64,000 nt of DNA from Branchiostoma floridae (Eukaryota; Chordata; Leptocardii; Amphioxiformes; Branchiostomatidae), in contig NC_049979.1 in the NCBI RefSeq assembly GCF_000003815.2, positions 31,382,948 to 31,446,947 on the forward strand, given 5' to 3'. Below the pieces are notes generated by a model that saw nothing but the letters and a program-made list of their open reading frames with translations, had not been told where the DNA came from and searched no databases. Below are positions 11,401 to 23,292 of the stretch, piece after piece. The first letter of the stretch is position 1; the number at the start of each line of letters is the position of its first letter. Both the position numbers and the translations under genes were made by a program.

Positions 11401-14400
11401 GGGAGCTTTTTTCTGTGGTAAGGGGCACTTGAATATCGAAATACTTGCATGGAGTACCACTTCTCAATATGAAATTTTTGACACTTCAGCACTTACTCTT
11501 CCAGGTTCTTCTGGGTAAGGATATGTTTTTTCTGTTGCTCCTCATGTGGGGCACCCTGGCTGGTCCTGGGAGTGTGTGGAAAATGCATTAAAGCGTTAAT
11601 CAGACAGGAGTATCATGTGAACATCATCTAATTTTAGCTTCTTATGGATGACAGTTATGTGAATCTGGTATATTACTGACCAATAAAAAGTCCATATAAA
11701 TACCACAAGTATCATCACTTGTGTACTGGACATGATGATTACACAAAGGACATATTCCATACCCAGTAGGAGACTGAGGTGGTTTCCTGAGCTCGTGTGT
11801 GAAGGCCACCACCCATCTGATGACTGACACTCGTGCAGACAGATACGGGTCCCCTCCCCTGGCACTGTCTTTCCTGTCCCCACCCTGTCTCTGGTTTCTT
11901 GGTTGGGGAATAACTAAAAACAAGGACAGACAAAAACTGACAAAAGGTAGTGGATGCTACCTGCAACATCAATTGCTATTTGGTATAGATTACTTGGATG
12001 TCCAACCTTCATCAATGTATAAAGCAATGTGATCGTACATATCATGAAAGCATGGCTGTATATCTATACATGTATTTTATATTACACACGTATATTGTAC
12101 AAACAGATTGTCTATGCAAATACAAATATAGTATGTTAGCCACTACTTTCTAAGTGCACTTTTGTGTCAAAACTTCCATAGGTTTTATGGTGTGCTTATA
12201 TGTTTGTGAGTATGCTAAATTTGCCAGTGTTGTGTACCTAGGTTTGGCTGGTACAGGCTGGTGGTGCTGGACATGGAGGGGAAGATGTGTGTCAGGTAGT
12301 GCTGCTGGAAGTGCTGGAACAGGAAGTTGAAGCCCTTGGGCTGGAACTGGGCATCCTTCCACTCCAGTTTACGCACCTGCAGCAGGATTAGCAAGTGTAT
12401 CAGAGACAAGACCACTGTACACACTTGTCTTTTTTCATACCATGCTTTTCAGGCACTACAGTAGCAGCAGTTCTGAGTATGAATGATTCAAAAATATGTC
12501 TTTTCCCAGGCACTCAGGAAAGGTACATTACATAAGCATGGAAATGTATGGCAATCTATCAGTGGCCTAATATCCAATGCAAGCAATTATATAAGTAAGT
12601 CAATCATATCAAATCATGCTGAAAAATTATTGGATTCATTTTCAATCATAACAATATTCTATTCATGCAAGGGCAATAGAAAGGTAAGAATAATTCAATT
12701 GTCATGCAAAGTATGAGAAAATCCAACTGGAAAGTCATGCATGATCTCCAATCACACCATGCAGTAACAGGCTGCTTGAAGGGAGGTTGATTGGTTCCAT
12801 TTTGAGATTGATTGTGTCATCTGTAGGCTGATATAGGCTAGCACTTAGCATGGCAAGCACTTTCAAGGTAAACCTGATTAGGGGACATCACGTACAATTA
12901 CACTCGGCAACAACGTGTGTTATCAACATGTTACATAATTAATAGGACATTTTTGTTATGAATGTAATTACACTTAGTGAATATATAGTGTTTCTTAAAT
13001 TTCAATACACATGCACATGTAGCTAACATCTAATGTCTATGTATACATGAACTGGTATAAGGGCAAATATGGGACAATACTGTGTAAAAAATGTGAAGTG
13101 AGTTAAACCATTGAAGTGTTAGCACTTTATGAGAAGGTAGGGTGAGCTGAAAGAGGTTAAACATCTTGTGCCTGCCACACTATGCTATCTCCGGAGCCAA
13201 AATGATCCATAAATGCCAAACCTCCACCCTCAGACAGCTGAACATGCAGAATGAGCACACCTGTATTACCATAAACTCCAGCACTGCATCTAGGAAGAAC
13301 TTGGTTTGATCGTCCGTCACCCTCTCCCCAGACTGAGGCGTGAGAACTGCACTGATTTCTGTTGGTACTACAGCTATGGGATCAAAATCACATGTCAACT
13401 TCCATCTTGTGGTATTCTCATTGTGCAAATGATTCTGATATAATAATTCTGAAGATAGATTCGGGAACTACACGTAGACTACATTAAGATCTCTATAGAC
13501 TCACTTACTTTCCTGTAAACATAATAGATTTATGAGGGATGTATACTGTACATTGTTAAAATAATGCCATACAATAATCATGTAGGTGTTAAAACATTTC
13601 ATTCCTTTTTGTCATACTAAAAAAGATTTTTCCAGAATCTTGTCCGTACAAAAGAAAACGTGTCTGATATTTAATTTCAAATAAGCGTAATGTGTGTGCC
13701 ACCTTTGCATGGGGAAACAGCATATATATATTTATTGTGTGCCAATAAGACCAATAGAGCAGACACCATGCAGTAAAAGCAGGCATCATAATACCATCAG
13801 ATGCAGATCCATTATGAAAAGCCCCAGTGACCAGGCCTTCCAGTGTGTACATTCCTGAATCTGATGAAGGGCTTGGGAAGCCAGGGATGAGACAGGCAAA
13901 GATAAGAAGGCATTCTTCACTGGCGTTCTCCTGCAGAGCCTGTAGCCACAGCATGTACAGTCTCACACCCTCCCGCCGTAACTGCAAACACAAGCAAGTT
14001 GTAATCATGAACATGTATGTACATTTGTGACATGACATATCAATCAAAGTCAATCATAGAATTATACACAACATATAACCCTAAACACAAATTGAAAATC
14101 TGCCTCAAGTCATTGCTTTTTATATGAATGTTTAAACTTATATACACCATTTATACAGTACAATATAATAAACCCAAGTATGAAGTAATATCAAAATGTA
14201 TTTCGTGAGGTGTCAGAACATTCACCCAATCAGTCAAGGATGGATGTTATATTGTGAAAACATCTGATGGAAAAATCACACATGATTGATGGTACTCATA
14301 CATCATGAGAGATTACCTTAAGTGAATTTCCTGGATGGAGCAGTTTCTTCATCAGACGTCCTGTGAATAAATGCACGGTGTAATTACAGTGTGTATGCCT

Positions 14401-17400
14401 GGATAAAGGCATCCTGTATAGCTGCGTGCTAGGTGCTAGTTCACCTGTCTGGCCCCTCGGCCGACATCAGATACAGCTCGGTCTGACATCGAGGCTAAAC
14501 CAGTAGTTTCTCTTGGTGGTGCCTGTTGATCTGAGCTGATGTCTTAACAACCTAGATACGAGCAGGTCCACCATATACAGTACATAGAATATTGTAACTG
14601 TTCCTGCAGTTGACAGTTTTGTACTAACTCAAAGTCCATTGACCAGAGACTTCATCAAACTAATGTGGATATATGGGATAACTACATTCAAGCTTTTGAA
14701 AACTTCAAATATACTGGCAATTCTAGACAGAATTAAGTATGCATATCTAAATATTTGTGAATCTATATCTAAATAATTGTAAATATATAAATACTAGACG
14801 ATAAACCAGATAGTGAGTGAACGAGTTATAACACAAAGTCTTACCAATGCTGTGAAACTGCCATCTTTGATGTATCAGATCTGGTAGCAATGTCAGTATT
14901 TTCTGTGGATAAGAGACATCACAAGTATAGGTTTTATCAAGGCTGGTCCAGCAACCATGAATCAGAACAATCACTCCTGTGTTGTGTGGATCTAAGTACA
15001 AGTTGTCAAATCTGAGAACTTATTGCAGACTCATAAACAGTGTTTCAAACCAAAAATTACAACAAGGCCATGTATCAATGGACTCATAGTCATATCAAAA
15101 CATAGTAAAAAATTGATACCTCAAACACAAATAAGACAGCATCCAATTCCTCCCTCTGGGCTTTGTGGGCTGAGTAAACAATACCTTGGGTTAGTTCAGG
15201 ACTTTAAAGAATGATAACCTTCAATTGATTTGTGCAAATATGCAAAACGATACCCCTCTATCAAAAGGATATTACAGTTGCATTTTTTTCTGCTTTCACC
15301 TGTTATAAATCATATTACATATTGACAATTCTGTAAACCTATCTGATATTGCTCACTGCACCATAGCTGATCATGGCTGTTCAGTGCAGATAAAACAGAT
15401 TGGTACTAGTAGAGGTAATTTCAACATCAAACAAATATGACAATGATTTGTATAGACCTAGTGATTTCAAACTCAATCACATTTTGTGTTTCAAATGTAA
15501 TCTACTGCAATGGATTTGATGTCATCATTTATGGACAAATCAGTCTGCATGATGTCAAGCAAGGAAGACATATAAAACAAATGATCTTCAGTATATAATT
15601 TTTGTCATATATATGAATTATATTTACAGTGACACCATTGATACATTCAAGTGCAGACAAGTGTATATTACATTGCTCTGTGACTTTAAAAGGTCAAACA
15701 CTGTTGTTTGGACATTATGTATGCTGGGTTAGTAGGTATCTAAATACTCAAGATGCTCTTAGCAGGCCTGTGCCTGACAAATCAAATATCAGAACCCTAA
15801 TGGGAATGACAGCAGGGTTTCTAAAAGTACATTTTACAAACAGCTCAAAAGTCCAAGCAACACCTCCACAGGGTATAGTACCAGAGATGTTACAAAGTAT
15901 AATAAAGTCTTTGTTGTGGTTCTATTTTAAAGGTACTGGCATTGACTCGATTTAGTGCTGTTTTGTACACAGGAATACAGGGGTGATGGTGTGTTGTTCC
16001 ATACTAAGTGACAACTGTGGGTTTGAAAACCCTTCTCCAGTCACCCCAACCCTTCCTTACCCATGTCTACAAAGTAGCCCTGAGATCACGTGGGTTGCTT
16101 CAAGTCACATGCCTACATGTACAGCACTTATTGATAGTGTCTCATTATTTTGTGGTTCATGTCATTTGGGCAAAAGGTGCTTAACAACACTGGAATGGAG
16201 GCTAAAAGGGTTGCTGGTAAGTGGCATAACAATTGCTAGTAACATGACCATGTAGTAGATATGTATGTAGATATGTTTTGCAAATATAAAACAAAATGTA
16301 ACCATGGAGGCAGTTATTGCTTTAGGTTACTGGTTTATATGGATAATACCTGAATCATTAGTATTTGAATATGAATCCTGATGTGACCTGTATGCCAGCA
16401 CTCATACTTACTACGATTTCAAGTCTTCTTGACATCAATGCCTAATAACTAATACACAATTATTGAAGCAACATATTTATATTGTTCTACAATCATTTAC
16501 ACACGCATTAGCACTAACTCACAACAACTTGTACATGTTGCAACCATTGACCACTAAGTCTGATATAGATTTTATGCTGACATGGAAACCAACCTTTCTG
16601 CTTGAGACTGGTCTCCACAAGTATAAAATTGTCATAGAAGACTTGGTAGATGTGGGAGTAGTACAGGTCAAAGAACTGCTTCACCTCATCCTGCTCTGTG
16701 TTCTCTGCAGAAGTCAATAAAATACATGATTACAATACAGAAGACAAAATCATCTTCACCAGGAACTTGTCATTACTCATCTCTAGATATGCATCTTTAG
16801 TAATAAGTTTATTGCACTTCACCATTCCATGACTCTCATTTCTACCACTTTATGGGGAACGGGTTTTCTGCGCGTGAAGAATTTGCGCGTGCGCGTGAAA
16901 AATCTGCGCGTGAAAAAACAAAGTTCCTGAAATATGTCAGAAAATGTGCAGCAAGGAATTCTAAGGCATTAAAATGTGAACCTATGATATAATTTCCCAT
17001 CTGTTACCTAAATTTTTGGTTTGAAAAAAACTGATTTTTAGATCCCTTGGGAATAGGTTAATTTGCATATTTTGAAAATTTCAAAATCAAGTAAATTGGA
17101 CAGAAATACATGGAAAGATTACACATATGATGTTTTATATTGTATAATGTAACAATTTGAGGCTTTTCTAAATTCTAGAAGCTAAATTTCATCTTTTTTG
17201 AAGCAGATTGTTTCACGCGCAAATTTCAAACTTTTTTGCGCGTAAAAACTTAACATTGAAAAATCACTTGAAAAGCAGTCAGATTGAGATTTTGTACTCT
17301 AGAATGCAGCAATATGATACTTGATTCCATTTTGCACCATCTTGTTTGAGCTTTTAAGTATAAAACTGCAAAAACTTTTTGAATCCCTTGGGAATCAGCT

Positions 17401-18601
17401 AATTTGCATATTTTCACGCGCAGATTTTTCACGCGCAAGTTTTCACGCGCAACTTTTTGACGCGCACAAAACCCCATCCCACTTTATGGAGCTTCTTGTG
17501 ACCCTATTAATAGTATTATGGTAGGAGTCATCTATAAACAGTGCATTTTGTATCCTATTCTATGTCATTTCTGATCATCTGACACAAGTCAAAATGGTTT
17601 GCAGGATATGAGAAATGTGTCTTATGGAAGAAACTGTGGAAGGCATAACTGTGGTAATAACTTAAGTTGAGGATTGGCTGATTACAGGGGATGAGGACTC
17701 ATAAAATACATTCACCCATTGTAATTATAATATAACAGATTAACTTAATTCAAATGAGAGAACTCAAACTAGTCAGTCAGTCTTGTTAGGAACAATGACA
17801 AAAATTTGGAGGTACTATGTGTTTGTGTTCTAACATTCAAGGTTTGGGACATTTTTATCCGGATTTCTACTTTGTCAGGTTTTCAAAATAGAAGCCCAAT
17901 TAAAAACATCCAAAAGCAGCCGGTGCCTAACCACTGCTTGAAAAGTACCGTTACAGTTCATGACTAAAAGTTATGAGGTACATCATTGACAGGTTCTTTT
18001 ATTGATCAGTGTGAAGCCTGTAAAGATATCAGTGAAACATAATCTGGCAATATATGCCAGAGTATATGGTATCACAAATTATAATACATCAAGCTTTCTC
18101 CAATTCCTGGTGTTGCATTGCAAGTCATTTTTCAGTTTTAGTCAACCCAAAAGAAAAGAACACAGTGAGAAATCACATGCAGCAAGTCAATTCATAACTC
18201 CCATGGATTTCCATGATATTCATCAGGGCACTGCAAGGTTGATCATTGAATCAAAGGTCTGTGTCGAAATGTTTACACTTTGGATAATTTATGATCACTT
18301 TAAAAAAATATTTCAATGATCAAGATACAGACAATTCTAACGGGTCAATGACAACATCAGGGCACTGATTACCTTCAAAACATCAACAGGCAAGTCGTCA
18401 AACTCATTTCATAATACGGGGGCTGTAGGAAAACAAACACGAGGCTTCGGAAGGCAAAGGGGGTGGAACTCAACAGATTTTCAACCTCTGGGACTCACCT
18501 AACACAGTGCGCAAGTGCTTCAGCCTCGTGACGCTGTCTTTCTTCGGGTCCAGAACTTTCTGTGTTGACTTCTTGACATCTCCATGGGCTTTCTTAAACA
18601 T
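1250..18601 (-). CDS. RALGAPA1: Ral GTPase-activating protein subunit alpha (partial, C-terminus missing)
   Basis: Catalytic-subunit homologue of the RalGAP complex, which inactivates RalA/RalB and acts with RALGAPB downstream of AKT signalling. Exons, 5' to 3': 18499-18601, 16594-16704, 15120-15169, 14845-14902, 14317-14360, 13795-13981, 13261-13373, 12238-12376, 11763-11913, 11497-11565, 11147-11375, 10886-10957, 10610-10741, 10084-10314, 9445-9518, 9051-9162, 8514-8636, 7924-8130, 7481-7568, 4378-5697, 3967-4038, 3175-3231, 2573-2716, 2168-2362, 1506-1699, 1250-1349. Codon phase closes at every junction, giving about 1458 residues. The start reads [17 protein letters not shown], as in human RALGAPA1. 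Other family blocks are [44 protein letters not shown] and [20 protein letters not shown]. An RHRSAT motif in exon 19 fits an AKT-type RxRxxT site. The Rap/RanGAP domain is not in the window. RALGAPA2 is the co-orthologue; lancelets are expected to have one gene. Confidence 0.95.
2399..2432. repeat. (GA)n microsatellite
   Basis: About 17 uninterrupted GA dinucleotides lie in the RALGAPA intron between the exons at 2168-2362 and 2573-2716. Confidence 0.95.
9482..9698. repeat. Duplicated contig end, left copy
   Basis: This segment, running from AGCGGTAGATATTCAGC to the gap, is repeated almost base for base at 9907-10124. It contains the 5' part of RALGAPA exon 15, the intron, and 40 bp of the 3' end of exon 14. 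Only a short AT-rich run differs (near 9541 versus 9966). It looks like unmerged overlapping contigs or two haplotypes rather than a biological duplication. Confidence 0.9.
9699..9906. other. Assembly gap of 208 N
   Basis: A run of Ns is flanked on both sides by the same roughly 217-bp sequence (9482-9698 and 9907-10124). The true gap is probably zero or negative: if the copies are merged, RALGAPA exons 14 and 15 are both complete and in phase. Confidence 0.95.
9907..10124. repeat. Duplicated contig end, right copy
   Basis: This is the second copy of 9482-9698. It begins inside RALGAPA exon 15 (the partial exon copy is 9907-9943) and runs into the complete exon 14 (10084-10314). Confidence 0.9.
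16856..17478. mobile_element. Nonautonomous DNA transposon with TGCGCGTGAAAA-rich terminal inverted repeats
   Basis: This 623-bp element lies in RALGAPA intron 2's left flank (between exons at 16594-16704 and 18499-18601). Its ends are inverted copies: GGGTTTTCTGCGCGTGAAG at the left, and GGGGTTTTGTGCGCGTCAAA on the opposite strand at the right. Both arms are built from iterated TGCGCGTGAAAA units. An 11-bp direct duplication, CCACTTTATGG, flanks it (16845-16855 and 17479-17489). Inside, a block around ATCCCTTGGGAAT...TTAATTTGCATATTTT occurs twice in the same orientation (about 17040-17080 and 17378-17417). The long TIR and 11-bp target duplication are compatible with the Mutator-like superfamily (typically 9-11 bp). 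There is no coding capacity. Confidence 0.8.
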
Positions 18602-19132
18602 CGCCTCTGTTGACTGATGGAGCTAGTACGAATAAGAGAGATATTTCTACTCTGGAGGACCGTGTATTCTGTGGACCTTCTTGTTTGCCATTCTGCACTG
18701 CTCTGTTGACGAAAATGGTGGATAAACTATCGAGATTTCTCGCGAGACTTAGAAAATCATTAGAATTTTCAACTTTGACCCTACAAACAGAGAGGGCATT
18801 AGTATACACTATTCCCGCAAAGTGTATCATGTACATCTGTTAAAGCAAAAGAGTTCAATACAAACTTTAATCAGACTCTTTTACTAATATATCATTATAT
18901 TTTATAATTTGCTCATTTTCTTCTAAGAGCTTCAGTTTTACAAGAATCATATTCAAAAAGTTTTGCTGCCTCCAAAGTCGCGTGATCTGAGTCACACCGG
19001 AAGTGAAGACAGAAGTTGCATGTTCTAAAAAACTTCTCGCTTCGCAAAAGACAGAAGTGTGTTTGTCTGAGCGGACGCTTCACTTTCTAACCTCACTTAC
19101 TGTGCTGTAACGTGGAGTCACAAGAAACCACC
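18602..19132. promoter_or_regulatory. Head-to-head promoter interval, RALGAPA / NPC2-A
   Basis: The start codons of the minus-strand RALGAPA gene and the plus-strand NPC2 gene are 531 bp apart and transcribed divergently. The interval must hold both 5' UTRs and promoters. CpGs are clustered near 18725-18750 and 18975-19115. No TATA box or defined factor site was assigned. Confidence 0.5.
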
Positions 19133-20461
19133 ATGCTCGTCAGGACGGCGTTTATTATCGCATTTGTTGCATCTGCGGCGCTTGCGGAGTCTGTCAAGTA
19201 CCATGATTGTGGTGAGTAGCAAGGATTTTAGGAAGCAACATTTGCAAATTTGGTTGCGCACCAAAGCCATAATGTTACAATTCTTAAAATAGTCTTACCT
19301 GTTTGTGCATGATCTTCTCGACTAGGTCGATGGAAGTTCCTTTCAGCTTTGCTTTGCTACAGAACTAGTAGTTCTGAACTACTACTCTCAGTTTGGTAAC
19401 GTTGTGCATTTCTGCAGGGTCAACAAAAGGAGAGATCGTGTACGTTGATGTGAGTCCTTGCCCGAAACTGCCATGTGATCTGATCAAAGGTGGAAACACC
19501 AGCATTGCAGTTAAGTTTACATCAAGTAAGGCCTGCTTTTTTTATTATTAGAAATAGAAACATGTTATTTGGTCAAAATTTTATATCATACCACACAAGA
19601 ATCATATTGTAAGTTGAAATAGATTTATGTTTTGCTGTAACATCTAGAAATAGCCACTAGGGTGCCAAAACTTACGTCACTTCTTCTAAAGAATGAGCTA
19701 TCTAACATAAAACCTAACAGTTGTAACAATATATTGCTTGGAACATAAGAGACGAAAACCGGAAGTTCTGCTGCAGTACCAAAAGAAGCTGCTAGGGGTC
19801 CAAAAATGTTTGTGATACCCCACCAACACACAAAGCATAAACCAATCCATTCACCTGTTGTTGACAGACAGACAAGCACGCATGCATGCACACGCACGGA
19901 TACACACACACGCGCGGGACACACATGCTACTGACATTATAGTCACCATGAATATTTAATGGGGGTAGATAACAAGTTAAAGAAACATTCCAGCTTAAGT
20001 GGTAAGCTTTATGAAGATTTATTTTCATGTGTTAACCCATTACATGTCTCCTACATTAATCTCCTACATTAGAGGAAGTAGTGAACAATGCCACGGCTGT
20101 CGTCCATGGAATCCTGGCAGGTGTTCCTGTTCCCTTTCCTCTCAACAACCCTGATGGCTGTAAGGACTCAGGGCTGGTGTGTCCCCTCAAGGCATCCACA
20201 ACATACTCATACACTGCCGTTCTTCCTGTGAAATCAGTCTACCCTCAGGTATTTAAAATGTTACCATTTAGTTGTTCATAACCTTTGCCTTGCAGTATCA
20301 GGATTTGTAGCATCAGAAATTCTATAAAATAAAATAAGAAAGTATCTCATACCCTTCTTCTTCTTTTCCAGCTGAAACTGGTGGTCAAGTGGGAGCTAAA
20401 GGATGAGAAGAAGGATTCCATATTTTGCTTTGAGGTCCCTGTCCAGATTGTCAAAAAGTAG
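19133..20461 (+). CDS. NPC2: NPC2-like sterol-binding protein (copy A)
   Basis: Secreted/lysosomal ML-domain protein that binds cholesterol and hands it to NPC1. Four exons, 19133-19211, 19418-19525, 20073-20248 and 20372-20461, give 150 residues; human NPC2 has 151. Residues 1-18 are a signal peptide ([18 protein letters not shown]). The six conserved cysteines are at 26/140, 41/46 (CPKLPC) and 92/99 ([10 protein letters not shown]), matching the three family disulfides. The ML-fold motifs [14 protein letters not shown] and [11 protein letters not shown] are present. N-glycosylation sequons are at N53 and N68. It stands head-to-head with RALGAPA and is followed in tandem by a second NPC2 gene at 23293. 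A possible poly(A) signal is at 22369-22374, implying a long 3' UTR. Confidence 0.95.
19640..19925. repeat. Dispersed nonautonomous repeat in NPC2-A intron 2
   Basis: It carries the ordered motifs AGCCACTAGGGTGCC, GAGCTATCTAACA, ACCGGAAGTTCTGCTGCAGTA, AAGCTGCTAGGGGTCC, CCACCAACACAC and a CA/GACA-rich tail. These are shared with the large repeat at 56130-57362 and the fragment at 178-325. Confidence 0.65.
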
Positions 20462-23292
20462 AGGGATTTCTTGATCTCTACATAGCATGGAGCTTAAGTT
20501 CTGGTTTGATTCAGTGATATGCACCAGTTTGTGCTGCTTGGTATATTATATTTTAAGCACTTAAAAGTTACATATTACTTACAAAAGCATTTCTACTGCA
20601 CTACTGGTTGGTGTATCTCATTAATACATTGAAACAGTTTGAAATATGTCTGAGACTTGTTCAGTTTCTGTTTTCAACTTTTGTGTCAAGATTTATTGGA
20701 ACATTTTTTTTCCTTTCAGTGGAGCTGTCAGCAAATGTATTATTTGACATGAGATGTCTATTTGGAGCTTACAGTTCTTTATTTTTGATGTGTTCATCAT
20801 TGTCATTGATCATTGTATTTAAATTTCTTGTCTTCTCTGTTTTATTTTTGTTAGGAGCTGGCTATTGGTATTTTTACAACACATTCAACAACTTACTGGT
20901 ATTTTGGAAGCCCATCTGTGTTGGTAGTAATCATAGTACATGTACAATGATCCTCCCTGGCTTTTGATACACCTGTATGAAGTGCCTGTTACAAAGAATG
21001 ACACACTAGTACACACAGTATGTGTGTAACTAGGTGAAATTTAGATTCTACATTATGGGGCCAATGTTCGTATGGCAATGATAGCTTTTTCATCTTTTGA
21101 TTCATGTTTTCTTCTGACAATGAAGCCATTAATCAGGCAGGATTGCATGTTGTCACTACCATGTTCTTACTCCATAGAGCTACAATTTTCTGTTTATAGG
21201 GTTCTAGAGAACAGGCATTGTGGTGGTGTAACAAACCTAGAGCACCAAACAAATGTATCTCTCTTGATAAGAGGAAAGGTCAAAAGAACATGGACAAAAA
21301 AAGCTCATCTGTGCATTCTGTCAAAACCTGAGCCATCCAGGACAATATTCTTCAAAACGTGTTCAGTACACGTCAGTTTTGAATTTGAATTACAGGACCT
21401 CAGATTTAAACTGCAATATGCAAGGCATGGCAATATTGCTCTGTGGTCTCTGTACCACGTACCAGTAATCCAAATATTAGCTGTGTGTCACTGTCACATG
21501 ACTACTAGCTACTAAGCTCCTGTCCAAGTGTTGTGCTTTTCGACATCTCTCCCCTTAACTACAGTGAACATGGCCCAAAGGCTACTCAAGGTTTACCAAC
21601 AAAAACATTTCTACTTGAGTCTTTCTCTCTCAATAGCTCTTCATCAAGAAATCCATCAAGAGCATTAACAGCAAATCTTGGGCCACAAATTAACCTCCAG
21701 GTTGAGAAATGTAAATCAATAATATGTGGTCTGTATTATTGTTCTAGAAGTTTATCTGTGCTGTTGTACCTGCCAATGCTTCAAATCTCCATCATCAAGA
21801 TTATCAACCAAGCAATCATGTCATGTAGATACATCCTCAGTTGTTTATTTAGCCTATTGTTTGATACTTCATTGGATGTGCATCAATCTACATCTGAACA
21901 TAACTGATAGGCTTCTTATACATGGGGGTCTTTGCATATACATGTACATGAGTGTCGCTTGAAATGTTTAGAACTTGATGTATGTTTCTGCTGATACAAT
22001 GAATTTGGAGAATGATTAAGTTGATGATATGAGCTGATAGAAGCTTTCAATGGATTTTACTGACATTATACATTTATAGGTATTCATGCACAACCCATAA
22101 CATTGTGTGAACTATGAACTATACATGATTATCAAAGTTGATCATATGACTAAGGATAATCTCAGAGGCTACAAATGTATTTAGGATAAAAAAAATTCAT
22201 TCTATTGAAAATATGGGCTAGATATTAGTTTTAAAACATTTCATAATTCAATTCTAGAATGCTTTCCTTCCTCAGAGTTTTGGACTGTTAATGATTGCAG
22301 TGAATGTTGCATCTGTTTGTTCTACATGTACGTTGAATGTAGATCACAAATATTTGCAATCTTTTGGAATAAATCACTCAACCAACTGTTGTATGAAGTT
22401 TCCTATGAATGTCATGAGTAGAACACACCAATATTCAGTAGCAATCAGATACAATGTATTTGGGGGGGGGGGATTATAATGTTGACAAAAAGAGTAACAT
22501 TAGGTAAGTGAAACATTGGTACTTGTACAAGAGATGCCACCCTTGGCCTGTCATTGTCACACGTGTCAGTCTTTGTCTCTTGATAGCACTCAGTTTTATT
22601 ATCACACAACGACTAGTTATGTTTTCCCTGCATCTGGTAGAGAAAACATTAGTTTTGGTAGTGTGCTGTTTTTATTTCTTCATTCTCTGTCAGTAGCTAA
22701 TCATAGCTTAGAATTGTATTAGGCTGTTAGCAGTATATTGTAGATATGAGCAATTATATAGGGCTACGGGTAAAACATTCTGCATTTTTGCGAAAATGTT
22801 GCCTTTCATGTTAACATGTTTTTGTTGCAGTCTTTATAGGAAACATTGGCAACCTTTTGTGTACACATGTTCTGATAGGACCTCCCATGATAGGTTTGGG
22901 AATGGGCACAAAGTCCACACATACCTCACCACATGAGGTGATCAGGTGGCGTGTCTCCTCCAGGTCGGCATGTGCAGAGCATAATGGTATTTGTTCAACA
23001 TCATAGGCTTTTTAATTACAGAAATATGAAAAAGTATACACTTTGAAGAGCAGATATCGACTTTTCCTTATGTGATAAGGATGATACATTGTATTTCTTT
23101 TCCACAGTTTCTCCGTTTGATTATGCAACCTATTTAACTAGTAAAAATCTTTCCTTATGCGCACCAAAATGGTTATGAAGCGGGACGTTAACCATAAAAT
23201 TGAATCAAAATGCTGTGTGTCTAATACAAAGGTCGCGACAGGACAGAGTGGTCATAGTTCGGACATAGCACTCTGACAGTGCGAGGGACATC
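20462..23292. other. Spacer between the two NPC2 genes (3' UTR plus intergenic)
   Basis: About 2.8 kb of AT-rich sequence. A candidate AATAAA lies at 22369-22374 and an 11-bp G run at 22462-22472. The uninterrupted reading frames here (longest about 147 codons at 21072-21515) show no recognisable domain or splice context, so I regard them as chance. A GC-richer block at about 22880-22985 is discussed separately. Confidence 0.5.
22369..22374 (+). terminator. Possible poly(A) signal of NPC2-A
   Basis: This AATAAA, 1.9 kb beyond the NPC2-A stop codon, is the first canonical hexamer I noticed downstream. The assignment is tentative. Confidence 0.3.

Noticed and set aside
20608-20967. 119-codon hydrophobic open frame just after NPC2-A
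   Set aside because: The hydrophobicity follows from T-rich sequence; it lies in the likely NPC2-A 3' UTR with no family match.
21072-21515. 147-codon open frame in the NPC2 spacer
   Set aside because: No recognisable domain, no signal of splicing or codon bias, and AT-rich context like a 3' UTR; probably chance.
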